From Methanosphaera sp. ISO3-F5 (GTDB lineage: Archaea; Methanobacteriota; Methanobacteria; Methanobacteriales; Methanobacteriaceae): 44,715 nucleotides of DNA. Positions 8,395-16,609 of this stretch are shown here, in pieces. Each line of letters starts with the position of its first letter. Within the stretch, counting starts at the first letter, position 1. The notes beneath the pieces were generated by a model that had not been told where the DNA came from, made no database searches, and saw only the letters and a program-made list of their open reading frames with translations. A program made the translations under genes and the position numbers. The stretch covers positions 332,752 through 377,466 of the forward strand of contig NZ_CP118753.2 of NCBI RefSeq assembly GCF_034480035.2, in the 5' to 3' direction.

Positions 8395-9267
8395 ATGGAT
8401 TTAATTTATAATTTAATGCTCACGGTTTTCATGGGTTTAATTGCTATAGTTGCTGGAATGTTTGAAGATTTGGAATCAGATGTTGCATCAACAAGCAATC
8501 CTAATTCTCAGGTCCAATTAGCACCACAAATTGGAAATTTACATAAACTGTTCAATAGGGCTGTTTCAGGTGAACCATTACTTGTTGGAACAATGGCTAC
8601 TATTGCAGGGGTTATATGTTATGTATTATTGTCCTTAAATTATCCATTAGTGTTGGTATTATTAATTGCAACTTTTATTGCTACTTTGGTTCAGGTAGTT
8701 TTGTCAATTACTTCATACATGGGTAGAATAACAAGTCAAGCATTGTATAACCAACCATTATTCTTGGATGTGATATATAAACATGTTCCGATTATGGCTG
8801 CACATGCATATATAAGCATATTTTCGATAACATTATTATCTTATATTATGACAAATCTATTAAATCCTGTAATACCTGTAGCATTGCCTGTAATGTCATT
8901 ATTACTGGGTTTATCACTGGGATCTATAGGTTCAGCAGTAGGTGACATTCATTATGGTGCTGAAAAATTGTATCAATCATCAGAGTTTGGATGTGGAATA
9001 CCTGTATCATTAAATGGTAACATTACAACTAAATCTGCTTTAGGTTCAAGACAATCCATTGATGTTGTAAATTTTTGTTCTAAATTTGGAGGACCTGTAA
9101 CTGGGTTATGTTTTGGAATAATTATCTTCTTAAACTTCTGGATATACCTCGTATTTGGGATACAGGGAGGTTTGTTGGCAGGAGTATGTATAATAATAAT
9201 ATTTTTAGTATTGAATATTATTCTTGAAAGAAAATCTCGTTTAAAATATGGGAAATTTGAAAAATAG
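8395..9267 (+). CDS. mtrE: Tetrahydromethanopterin S-methyltransferase subunit E
   Basis: MtrE is one of the integral membrane subunits of the Mtr complex, which transfers a methyl group from methyl-tetrahydromethanopterin to coenzyme M and couples this to sodium export. The 290 residues hold about six hydrophobic helices, and the conserved N-terminal stretch GMFEDLESDVASTSNPNSQ is clear. A short TTGGGAT ribosome site precedes the ATG. It opens the mtrEDCBAFGH order typical of Methanobacteriales. Confidence 0.95.
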   Translation: MDLIYNLMLTVFMGLIAIVAGMFEDLESDVASTSNPNSQVQLAPQIGNLHKLFNRAVSGEPLLVGTMATIAGVICYVLLSLNYPLVLVLLIATFIATLVQVVLSITSYMGRITSQALYNQPLFLDVIYKHVPIMAAHAYISIFSITLLSYIMTNLLNPVIPVALPVMSLLLGLSLGSIGSAVGDIHYGAEKLYQSSEFGCGIPVSLNGNITTKSALGSRQSIDVVNFCSKFGGPVTGLCFGIIIFLNFWIYLVFGIQGGLLAGVCIIIIFLVLNIILERKSRLKYGKFEK

Positions 9268-9276
9268 GTGAATATC

Positions 9277-9981
9277 TTGTTATTAGAATTATTACTTAGT
9301 TTAATCATAGGTTCAACACTTATAGGTATAGGAGTTCATTTTATACCTGTGGGTGGCGCTCCTGCAGCATTATCTACCTCTGCAGGAATTCCTACTGGTG
9401 CACCTATGATAACAATTGGTATGGGTGTTACAGGAATATTATCTGCTTTAACATTCATAAATCAGCCAACATATATGATGTTACTTTCGGGAGTAATAGG
9501 TTCAATGCTTATGATAGCAGTAACTATGTTTTTCTCAAACATTATTCATGTTTATGGGGTTGGTGTACCATTAGCTTCATCAACTTTTGAAAAAGATCCA
9601 TTAACTGGATTTGAACAAGAAGAATATGTGAGTCCTGGAACAACAGGTCATGGAATACCGACAATATCATTTGTAAGTGGATTAATAGGTGCAGGTCTTG
9701 GCGGATTTGGTGGAACTTTAGCATTTAATTCATTATACTCTGAATTAATACTCTCTATGCGGGATATTGCTCATGTAAGTACTATTGCAACAATATTGTC
9801 TTTAGTACTATTCTTCATACTGGCAGTTGTTGCTTCATATAATATAGGTGGAACAATCCAAGGATTTAATGATGAAAAGTTTAAACAAAAATTTCTTTCA
9901 GGATTCTTGTCATGCTTTTTAATTTCAATAGTATTGTCTCTAGTTTATATTCTAATAGTATGGGGGTTAAGTTATGTCTGA
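9277..9981 (+). CDS. mtrD: Tetrahydromethanopterin S-methyltransferase subunit D (TTG start)
   Basis: MtrD is a membrane subunit of the sodium-pumping Mtr complex. From the TTG at 9277 it has 234 residues, about six membrane helices, and the family signature GVHFIPVGGAPAA near residue 18. I prefer TTG 9277 because AGGTGA (9266-9271) lies exactly five bases before it. The GTG at 9268 is inside that ribosome site and would add three residues. The ribosome site overlaps the mtrE stop. The 3' end overlaps mtrC by eight bases, so the two are translationally coupled. Confidence 0.93.
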   Translation: MLLELLLSLIIGSTLIGIGVHFIPVGGAPAALSTSAGIPTGAPMITIGMGVTGILSALTFINQPTYMMLLSGVIGSMLMIAVTMFFSNIIHVYGVGVPLASSTFEKDPLTGFEQEEYVSPGTTGHGIPTISFVSGLIGAGLGGFGGTLAFNSLYSELILSMRDIAHVSTIATILSLVLFFILAVVASYNIGGTIQGFNDEKFKQKFLSGFLSCFLISIVLSLVYILIVWGLSYV

Positions 9982-10759
9982 TGACTTAATACCGGATCAA
10001 ATATTAATGTTAATAAGTATAATTGGAGGATTATTCTGTATATATGCATCTAATATAAATTTATTGGGAGGATTATTATCTATTGTTCTTGCGGCAATAG
10101 CAACAGTATATGGAACGAACACCCTACGTCATATAGGTAAGTATAGTTTAGGTACGGGGGTACCATCAATAGTTTATTTATTATCATCGGTAGGATTAAT
10201 TAGTTACTTGTTGGCAATTACACTATCAATATACATAAATCAAATGATGCTCTTTCCAATAAGTAGCATAATATTTGCCATAATTTTAGCATTGTTCATA
10301 TCATTAATATGTAAGCATATATTTGGAATTCAAGTAGAAATTTTAACTAAATCTTTCATTTCTATAACCATCTCTTCTGTTCTATTAATTAGTGCAATGT
10401 CAACTTTAATAGCACAAACATACAATCCATTAATAATCTATGAAAATATTATACAATCAGGAATAATAATTATATTGATGATTATGGCTATAATGGCAAT
10501 ACAACAGCCTTATAATGCATGTATGGGACCAAATGAAGATCAATATAGAACATTATCTTTAGCATTGTCAAATACATTTCTTATGTTGATAATCATTTCA
10601 ACAATAAGCATTTTAACATCAAAATATTGGGTTTTATATTTAATAATATCATTAGTGGGATGGTTTATATCATTCAGAAAATACCTAAATTATACAAAAC
10701 ATCAAGCAGCATCCATAAAAAGCTATGGATTATGGCCAAAAGGTGATGGGGAGAATTAA
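9974..10759 (+). CDS. mtrC: Tetrahydromethanopterin S-methyltransferase subunit C
   Basis: MtrC is the third large membrane subunit of Mtr. The 261 residues carry about seven hydrophobic helices and end in a basic tail. The segment QQPYNACMGPNEDQ near residue 177 is a conserved MtrC feature. The gene overlaps mtrD by eight bases and its stop lies two bases before mtrB. Confidence 0.93.
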   Translation: MSDDLIPDQILMLISIIGGLFCIYASNINLLGGLLSIVLAAIATVYGTNTLRHIGKYSLGTGVPSIVYLLSSVGLISYLLAITLSIYINQMMLFPISSIIFAIILALFISLICKHIFGIQVEILTKSFISITISSVLLISAMSTLIAQTYNPLIIYENIIQSGIIIILMIMAIMAIQQPYNACMGPNEDQYRTLSLALSNTFLMLIIISTISILTSKYWVLYLIISLVGWFISFRKYLNYTKHQAASIKSYGLWPKGDGEN

Positions 10760-10761
10760 TC

Positions 10762-11067
10762 ATGACAATCGAAACATCAAAAATCATTATAGATGATAAT
10801 TTAACATTAGATGTTAATACTGGAGTATTAGGCACATCCAACAATGAAGGTGCACATAAAACACAAGTATTTCCAACTGATGAAGTCATGTTGCAACTTG
10901 ATAAACTTGAAAATGCCATATCTGACTTAGAATCATCTCATGATTCATCCTCAATATCCAGATTATCTAAATCAGGTAGGGAAGGAGTATATTACAAGGC
11001 AGGTTTAATTACTAACATAGTTTTAGGAGTTATAATTGCATTAATTATGATTTTACTATTAATATAA
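10762..11067 (+). CDS. mtrB: Tetrahydromethanopterin S-methyltransferase subunit B
   Basis: MtrB is a small subunit with a cytoplasmic N-terminal part and one C-terminal membrane helix (about residues 80-101), which matches this 101-residue protein. GGGGAG lies upstream, overlapping the end of mtrC. It sits in the expected place between mtrC and mtrA. Confidence 0.93.
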   Translation: MTIETSKIIIDDNLTLDVNTGVLGTSNNEGAHKTQVFPTDEVMLQLDKLENAISDLESSHDSSSISRLSKSGREGVYYKAGLITNIVLGVIIALIMILLLI

Positions 11068-11083
11068 TTAGGGGATGAAATTA

Positions 11084-11851
11084 TTGGTTGAAAAAAAAGA
11101 TGTAATAGATGGATGGCCCTTAGAAACGGGAGATTATGCAGTGGGTGATGCTCAATGTCCTGTAGCAGTAGTAACGTTAGGTTCAAAAATGAATGAAGAA
11201 ATAGTAGAAGCTGGGGCGGCAATAGCAGGACCATTGCACACAGAAAATTTAGGTATAGAAAAATTAGTTACAAACACTATATCAAATCCAAACCTACGCT
11301 TCTTAATAATCTGTGGTTCAGAAGTTCAAGGCCATATAACTGGAAAAACTCTGGAAGCATTATATGAGAATGGTATAGATCCTGATACAAAATCAATCAT
11401 AGGATCACCTGGAGCAATACCCTTTGTAGAGAATTTAACAGTTGAAGCCGTTGAAAGATTTCAAAAACAAATGTCTATCATAAGTATGATAAACAATGAA
11501 AATATCAGTGATATCTCCGAAAAAATTAAAGAATGCATAGCAAATGATCCTGGTGCTTATGATGACGATGCAATGATAATTCATTTAAACGAAAAAGAAG
11601 AAGATGAAACTGAAGAAGAGACAGAATATGATCAATTGGGTATGACCTCAAATGCCACTATGGACAAGTCTTCTTTATATCTTACAGGTATTGAAACAAG
11701 AATAAGACTAATGCAATCAGAAATTAAAGAAATTGGAAGCATTGAAAAATTTAATAATGGATACTATTCAGGTAAAATAGAAGGTATTGTTATAGGATTT
11801 ATAATAACATTAATATTCATGCTATTAACATTCTGGAGTTTAAGACTATGA
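11084..11851 (+). CDS. mtrA: Tetrahydromethanopterin S-methyltransferase corrinoid subunit A (TTG start)
   Basis: MtrA carries the corrinoid that is methylated and demethylated in each Mtr cycle. Starting at TTG 11084 the protein begins MVEKKD, as in relatives, and the corrinoid-ligand histidine in EVQGHITG falls at residue 84, the number used for the family. The ribosome site GGGGATGA (11071-11078) lies five bases before this TTG and covers the ATG at 11075. The 255-residue length is slightly long because of an acidic linker (about residues 170-185, Glu/Asp/Thr-rich) before the single C-terminal membrane helix (about 228-252). The gene overlaps mtrF by four bases (ATGA). Confidence 0.95.
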   Translation: MVEKKDVIDGWPLETGDYAVGDAQCPVAVVTLGSKMNEEIVEAGAAIAGPLHTENLGIEKLVTNTISNPNLRFLIICGSEVQGHITGKTLEALYENGIDPDTKSIIGSPGAIPFVENLTVEAVERFQKQMSIISMINNENISDISEKIKECIANDPGAYDDDAMIIHLNEKEEDETEEETEYDQLGMTSNATMDKSSLYLTGIETRIRLMQSEIKEIGSIEKFNNGYYSGKIEGIVIGFIITLIFMLLTFWSLRL

Positions 11852-12036
11852 AAACTATTATAAACAATATTAAAGAAGTAACTGAATCCATAGAATATAA
11901 AACTCAATTAATTGGTCGTAATCAACGATTAAATTCTGGCGTCCATGATACTAGAATCAGGGGTATGTTAATAGGGTTTATGTTAACAGTACTGCTTGTT
12001 GGGTTACCTATTCTTTATTACAAGGGAGGATTTTGA
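11848..12036 (+). CDS. mtrF: Tetrahydromethanopterin S-methyltransferase subunit F
   Basis: This 62-residue protein has an amphipathic N-terminal part resembling the MtrA linker region ([14 protein letters not shown]) and one C-terminal membrane helix (about 38-57). Size and position between mtrA and mtrG identify MtrF. It overlaps mtrA by four bases and mtrG by one. Confidence 0.93.
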   Translation: MKTIINNIKEVTESIEYKTQLIGRNQRLNSGVHDTRIRGMLIGFMLTVLLVGLPILYYKGGF

Positions 12037-12230
12037 TGTCAGATAATCTTAAAGAGGATATGGCTATTATCCGGGAGCGATTAGATAAATTAGAAGAGAA
12101 AGTTGAAGAATCACATAGTGAATTCTCTCAACAAGCAGGTAAAAGGTTAGGAAGAGATATGGGAATATTATATGGTGTTATTATAGCATTAATATTCATA
12201 ATAATCCTGCTGAAATTTCACATAATCTAA
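12036..12230 (+). CDS. mtrG: Tetrahydromethanopterin S-methyltransferase subunit G
   Basis: This 64-residue protein has a coiled-coil-like charged N-terminal half ([16 protein letters not shown]) and one C-terminal membrane helix. I start it at ATG 12036, after GGGAGGA; a TTG one codon earlier is less likely. The A of the ATG is the last base of the mtrF stop. Confidence 0.92.
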   Translation: MSDNLKEDMAIIRERLDKLEEKVEESHSEFSQQAGKRLGRDMGILYGVIIALIFIIILLKFHII

Positions 12231-12245
12231 AAAAGGGGAAATATT

Positions 12246-13178
12246 ATGTTTAAATTTGAAAAAAAACAAGAAGTATTTGATATTTATGGTGCAAAAATAG
12301 GTGGACAACCTGGTGAATATCCTACAGCATTAGCAGGTACAATCTTCTATGCAGGACATAACATAATCAGTGATGAAAGTAAAGGTATATTTGATAAACA
12401 AAAAGCAGAAATCTTATTAAACAAAATGGATGAAATGTCTGATAAAACAGGAAATCCTGCATTAATACAAATATTTGGTGCTACTTCTGAAGCAATAGTT
12501 AAATACATAGATTTTGTTAGTGAAGTAAGTGAAGCACCATTTCTCATAGATTCAACAGCATCCGAAGCAAGAATTGTAGGTTCTGAGTATGTTACAGAAA
12601 TAGGGCTTGCTGAAAGAACAATTTATAATTCTATAAATATGTCTATAGATGATGAGGAAATAGAAGCACTAACTAATTCTGATATTACATCTTCAATTGT
12701 TCTGGGATTTAATCCAACAAAACCTGGATCTGATGGAAAAATGGATTTATGGGAAACTGGTTCAGGAATTCTTGAAAAAGGGTTATTGGATATTGCAAGT
12801 GATTGTGGTATAATTAAACCATTGATGGATGTTGCTGTAACACCTCTTGGTCAAGGTGGGGGAATAGCAATAAAAACAACTTTAAAAGAAAAAAGTAAAT
12901 GGGGTTATCCTGCTGGTAGTGGGGTGCATAATGTTCCATCTGCTTGGGAATGGATTAAACAATATAAAAAAGAAAATCCGGATGTATGGCCAGTATGTGA
13001 TATTGGTGCAAACATAGTTCAACAAATGGTTGGGGGAGACTTTGTATTATTTGGTCCTATAGAAAATACTGAGAAAGCATTCACGGCATGTGCCATGACA
13101 GACATATTTATTTCAGAAGCAAATGAAGAACTTAATATCAGTCCTGTTGATACACATCCATATAAAAATTTATTATGA
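12246..13178 (+). CDS. mtrH: Tetrahydromethanopterin S-methyltransferase subunit H
   Basis: MtrH is the soluble TIM-barrel subunit that moves the methyl group from methyl-tetrahydromethanopterin to the corrinoid on MtrA. The 310 residues match the family length and have no membrane helix. Family features seen include YGAKIGGQPGEYPTALAGTI near residue 14 and VCDIGANIVQQMVGGD near residue 251. AAGGGGAA precedes the ATG. The stop overlaps the next start by four bases (ATGA), so the marker 14 gene is translationally coupled to mtr. Confidence 0.95.
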   Translation: MFKFEKKQEVFDIYGAKIGGQPGEYPTALAGTIFYAGHNIISDESKGIFDKQKAEILLNKMDEMSDKTGNPALIQIFGATSEAIVKYIDFVSEVSEAPFLIDSTASEARIVGSEYVTEIGLAERTIYNSINMSIDDEEIEALTNSDITSSIVLGFNPTKPGSDGKMDLWETGSGILEKGLLDIASDCGIIKPLMDVAVTPLGQGGGIAIKTTLKEKSKWGYPAGSGVHNVPSAWEWIKQYKKENPDVWPVCDIGANIVQQMVGGDFVLFGPIENTEKAFTACAMTDIFISEANEELNISPVDTHPYKNLL

Positions 13179-14536
13179 TTGTTATGTATGAACAAGTATC
13201 TTTTTCCAAATTCGATCCGTCAGATTTAAAAGATCAATTTTATACAGTACTTTCTGTTGAATTAGGTAACACTACTATAAAGTCTATCATTGTTACTACG
13301 AATGTTAAATCTAATCAAAGTTATCAAATTAATAAAGTCGTTAATTTAACTAGAAGTATAAGACCTCCATTGGATGATGAGGAAATTTTTGGTCATACTA
13401 TTTGGGATAAACCTTTATCTAAGGAAGCTATTACTGAAGCAATAACTAAATGTATACTTGATTGTGTAAAACAAGTAAATCTCACGGTTAAAGATTTGGA
13501 TTTTGTTGTAAGATCTACGGGTGTTGTTGCAATATCTAATCTTTCAGATGAGGTTGGTTTGATTATTAAAGCTTTGTCTGATGCTTGTTTAGATGCAGGT
13601 ATTTTACCTTCTCAGATGACTGCACCTTTTTCTATAAATAATATTCCGGAGCATATTCGTAAATTTTCTTTTTTTAACACGGTTAAATTTGATGGGTCTG
13701 TAGTAAGTGTATCTCCGCCAAAAGTGACGGGTGTGCTTGCAAATGAGATGGAGGGGGATTTAGTTACTGCTGGTATAAAATTGGCTTCAAAATCTTCTTC
13801 AGTTGATTTTCGTAATCCTGTAATTTCTATTGATATGGGCACTACACTGGCTGGTCAGGTTATTGATGATTCAAAACCTTATGCTAATTTATTATGTAAT
13901 TTTGTTGGTTTGGCTGGTGGGATTTCTGATGTTATTTTAAGGGGATGTGGTGTTATTGAACAAAAACATTCCACTATAGATCTAGATAATTATCAAAATA
14001 ACATTCAATTAAATGATGAAGAATTACATAACAATACATTAAAATTACATGAACATGTTGATATTATGCAAGTTCCAACAAACATAAATGAATTCGGTTT
14101 AGTAAGTGTACATTCATCAAACAATAAGGACAACAATACCAAGATTATAGGAACAAAAATCAATAATCAGGACAAATTAATAGAAAAATTCAAACAATTA
14201 ACTGATATTAATAACATAAATCAAGTAATGATACAAATAGACTACTTTTATGCATATTATATTAAAAGATTAATCGATGAAACAAAAAAATTAAACCTAG
14301 TAACAAAGAATATGACTATAGGTATAACCGGAAGAGCCGGAACCACAGGACAAAAACCAGAATTAATAAATAAATATTTAAAAAACGAATTTAATATAAT
14401 CTTTGTTCAAGATGGATTAGCATTAGGTGCATTAATGATGGCAAGATGCATGAATTCACTGGGAACACCAGTAAATCCAATAGGTGGTTCCAAGAATGGA
14501 TTCTGTATAATGCAACAAAGAAAACAAAAGAAATAA
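13175..14536 (+). CDS. Methanogenesis marker protein 14
   Basis: The 453 residues match methanogenesis marker 14, a protein confined to methanogens whose exact role is not settled. Two segments resemble the phosphate-binding loops of the actin/Hsp70/BadF ATPase fold: SVELGNTTIKS near residue 28 and SIDMGTTLAGQ near residue 219. ATP binding is therefore plausible, as in the RamA/ATPase activators, but this is inference. It overlaps mtrH by four bases. An ATG three codons downstream (13184) is an alternative start. Base use changes sharply near 13985: T-rich codons give way to A-rich, Asn/Lys-rich ones in the last third. Confidence 0.85.
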   Translation: MIVMYEQVSFSKFDPSDLKDQFYTVLSVELGNTTIKSIIVTTNVKSNQSYQINKVVNLTRSIRPPLDDEEIFGHTIWDKPLSKEAITEAITKCILDCVKQVNLTVKDLDFVVRSTGVVAISNLSDEVGLIIKALSDACLDAGILPSQMTAPFSINNIPEHIRKFSFFNTVKFDGSVVSVSPPKVTGVLANEMEGDLVTAGIKLASKSSSVDFRNPVISIDMGTTLAGQVIDDSKPYANLLCNFVGLAGGISDVILRGCGVIEQKHSTIDLDNYQNNIQLNDEELHNNTLKLHEHVDIMQVPTNINEFGLVSVHSSNNKDNNTKIIGTKINNQDKLIEKFKQLTDINNINQVMIQIDYFYAYYIKRLIDETKKLNLVTKNMTIGITGRAGTTGQKPELINKYLKNEFNIIFVQDGLALGALMMARCMNSLGTPVNPIGGSKNGFCIMQQRKQKK

Positions 14537-14555
14537 AAAAAATAGAAATAAAGAA

Positions 14556-15419
14556 TTATTGTCTAGCTAATTCTTCTAATCTTCTAATTCTCTCACTAGT
14601 TTCAGGATGAGTTGAAAATAAATTTTTTAATTTAGTGGAAGCATTACCGAATGGATTAACAATAAACATGTGTGCATCAGTACTCTTAGCATTGTTCATT
14701 GGATGCTGGGTAGTTCCAAACTCTAATTTTCTCAAAGCACTGGCAAGAGCAAGAGGATTACCACAAATTTCAGCACCAGTTGCATCAGCTTTAAATTCTC
14801 TGGATCTGCTTATTGCTAACTGTATAATGGAAGCAGCTATTGGTCCAAGAATGGCTAATAAGATAGCACCGACAACATCACCAAGACCATTCTCATTATT
14901 TGAGAATAGGAATGCATACTGTGCCCAATTAGCAATTGCTACAATCATACCTGCAACGGTAGCAGCTACTGAACTAATAAGAATATCTTTATTTCTAATA
15001 TGTCCCATTTCATGTGAAAGAACACCTCTTAATTCGTCTTCATCAAGTAACTGTAAAATTCCTGTAGTAACTGCAATTGCTGCATGGCTTTGATTACGTC
15101 CTGTTGCAAAAGCATTAGGATCTCTTGAGTCTATAACAGCAACTCGTGGCTTTTTAATACCTGCATTATTAGCTAACTCTCCAACAATTCTATGTAAATT
15201 TGGAGCTTCTTGTTCAGTTACTATCCTAGCATTATATGAATTTAGGGCAATTTTATCACTATAAAAATATGATGAAAAATTCATAATAATTGCAAAGACT
15301 AATCCTATTAGTATACCTAATCCTCTGAAATTAAACAGATGTCCTATAAATCCACATATTATTACTAAAATAGCGGACATAAAACCTAATAATATGACTG
15401 TCTTTAAATTTTCTAACAT
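14556..15419 (-). CDS. htpX: Membrane zinc metalloprotease HtpX
   Basis: HtpX is a peptidase of family M48 that degrades damaged membrane proteins. The 287 residues have two N-terminal membrane helices (about 7-29 and 34-52), the zinc motif H136-E137-x2-H140 (LSHEMGHIRN), two further helices (about 150-170 and 180-205) and the third-ligand region SREFKADATGAEI near residue 214. A gap of 19 bases separates its stop from the convergent marker 14 gene. It is transcribed divergently from cobY. Confidence 0.95.
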   Translation of the reverse strand: MLENLKTVILLGFMSAILVIICGFIGHLFNFRGLGILIGLVFAIIMNFSSYFYSDKIALNSYNARIVTEQEAPNLHRIVGELANNAGIKKPRVAVIDSRDPNAFATGRNQSHAAIAVTTGILQLLDEDELRGVLSHEMGHIRNKDILISSVAATVAGMIVAIANWAQYAFLFSNNENGLGDVVGAILLAILGPIAASIIQLAISRSREFKADATGAEICGNPLALASALRKLEFGTTQHPMNNAKSTDAHMFIVNPFGNASTKLKNLFSTHPETSERIRRLEELARQ

Positions 15420-15530
15420 TTTTTTCTCCTGATTAAATTTTCTACTTATTCTATTAATTTCTTAATATATAAACTTTTATAAATTTAAATATAAACTAGA
15501 TAATATACTAGAATATAGGATGTGAAGTTT

Positions 15531-16121
15531 ATGACAACTGCATTAATTATGGCTGGCGGGAAAGGAACAAGGATGGATATAGATTGTGAAAAGCCATTAA
15601 TTAAAGTAAATAATAAAACAATGATTAATCATGTTATTGATGCATTACAAAATTCTAATTATGTTGATAATATATTGGTTGCAGTAAGTCCTAACACGCC
15701 CCTAACTAGACAGTATCTTGAAGATTTTCCAGTTAACATAATTCAAACTTCTGGGATAGGATACATTGAGGATTTATCAGAAGTTTTATCTAATAGGGAT
15801 TATGTGGAAGAAGATGAAGTGATTATGACAATTGTTGCTGATTTACCATTTGTTACAGGTGAACAATTGGATGATGTATTTGAACATTATTTTGAAAGAA
15901 AAAAACCGGCGATGTGTGTTTCAGTTCCGGAATTTTTATTTGAAAAACATGGTATAACGCCGACATTGGTATTTGATGGTTTAGTTCCAACAGGTGTGAA
16001 TTTATTATTAGCAAATAATGATGAGCAAGATCAAACAATTTATGAATCAAAAAATGTGGAGTTAGCATTTAACATAAATACTATCCATGATCTTGATTTA
16101 TCTGAAAAATATCTTCATTAA
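15531..16121 (+). CDS. cobY: GTP:adenosylcobinamide-phosphate guanylyltransferase CobY
   Basis: CobY activates adenosylcobinamide phosphate with GTP during corrinoid assembly, replacing bacterial CobU in archaea. The 196-residue length equals that of characterised archaeal CobY. The nucleotidyltransferase loop ALIMAGGKGTRM is at residues 4-15, and the conserved VPTGVN segment lies near residue 158. I start at ATG 15531 because GGATGTGA lies just upstream; the GTG at 15522 is inside that ribosome site. The product supplies the cofactor that MtrA and Mmp10 need. MobA is less likely given length and motifs. Confidence 0.88.
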   Translation: MTTALIMAGGKGTRMDIDCEKPLIKVNNKTMINHVIDALQNSNYVDNILVAVSPNTPLTRQYLEDFPVNIIQTSGIGYIEDLSEVLSNRDYVEEDEVIMTIVADLPFVTGEQLDDVFEHYFERKKPAMCVSVPEFLFEKHGITPTLVFDGLVPTGVNLLLANNDEQDQTIYESKNVELAFNINTIHDLDLSEKYLH

Positions 16122-16130
16122 TAAACTAAG

Positions 16131-16139
16131 TTATATATA
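16131..16139 (+). promoter_or_regulatory. TATA box of the PRC-barrel gene
   Basis: TTATATATA (16131-16139) lies about 70 bases before the ATG, and transcription would start near 16160. It follows the cobY stop by only ten bases, so the PRC-barrel gene has its own promoter. Confidence 0.5.
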
Positions 16140-16209
16140 GTTTAGATTACATAAATCATATCATAATTGTTATCAACATAGTAACTATAAAAACTTTAGG
16201 TGGACAATA

Positions 16210-16479
16210 ATGACTAATGAAAGGGAATTAATTAAAGGAGAAGAAAAGTTATGGGCAGATATCAAAGGGTATCAAGTAGCTACTAGTAATGCTCGTATCT
16301 TAGGTGTTCTCGATGAATTAACTATAGATGAAAAAACTGGAAAAATCACTGACATCGTAATTAGAACGGAATCTGAAAGAAATGTTAAAGTAAAAGGTGC
16401 AAAACATAAGGGCGATTTACTTATTGTACCATTTGGTAAGGTTGAAAAAGTCGGTGAATTTATAATTATATCAGGATAA
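16210..16479 (+). CDS. PRC-barrel domain protein
   Basis: The 89 residues form one PRC-barrel-like beta domain. The typical pattern ARILGVLDELTIDEKTGKI is followed by a second strand set ending VPFGKVEKVGEFIII. Such small archaeal proteins occur in methanogens and are thought to bind RNA or protein partners; the role here is unknown. It has its own promoter and is followed by a strong hairpin. Confidence 0.85.
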   Translation: MTNERELIKGEEKLWADIKGYQVATSNARILGVLDELTIDEKTGKITDIVIRTESERNVKVKGAKHKGDLLIVPFGKVEKVGEFIIISG

Positions 16480-16493
16480 TATCGGATATATTA

Positions 16494-16520
16494 ATAAGAT
16501 AATCTCTAGGATTATTTTAT
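16494..16520 (+). terminator. Terminator hairpin after the PRC-barrel gene
   Basis: ATAAGATAATC (16494-16504) pairs with GATTATTTTAT (16510-16520), eleven pairs with one G-U, over a five-base loop. A T-rich tract with T7 follows about eight bases later. It lies between this gene and the convergent sufB. Confidence 0.6.
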
Positions 16521-16609
16521 AAACAACTTTTTTTATTAAATTTTATTATTTATATTAGAAAATTAGTCTATTTTTTGGAGTTTATTTAAAAAATAAATTT
16601 GGAAAGAAT

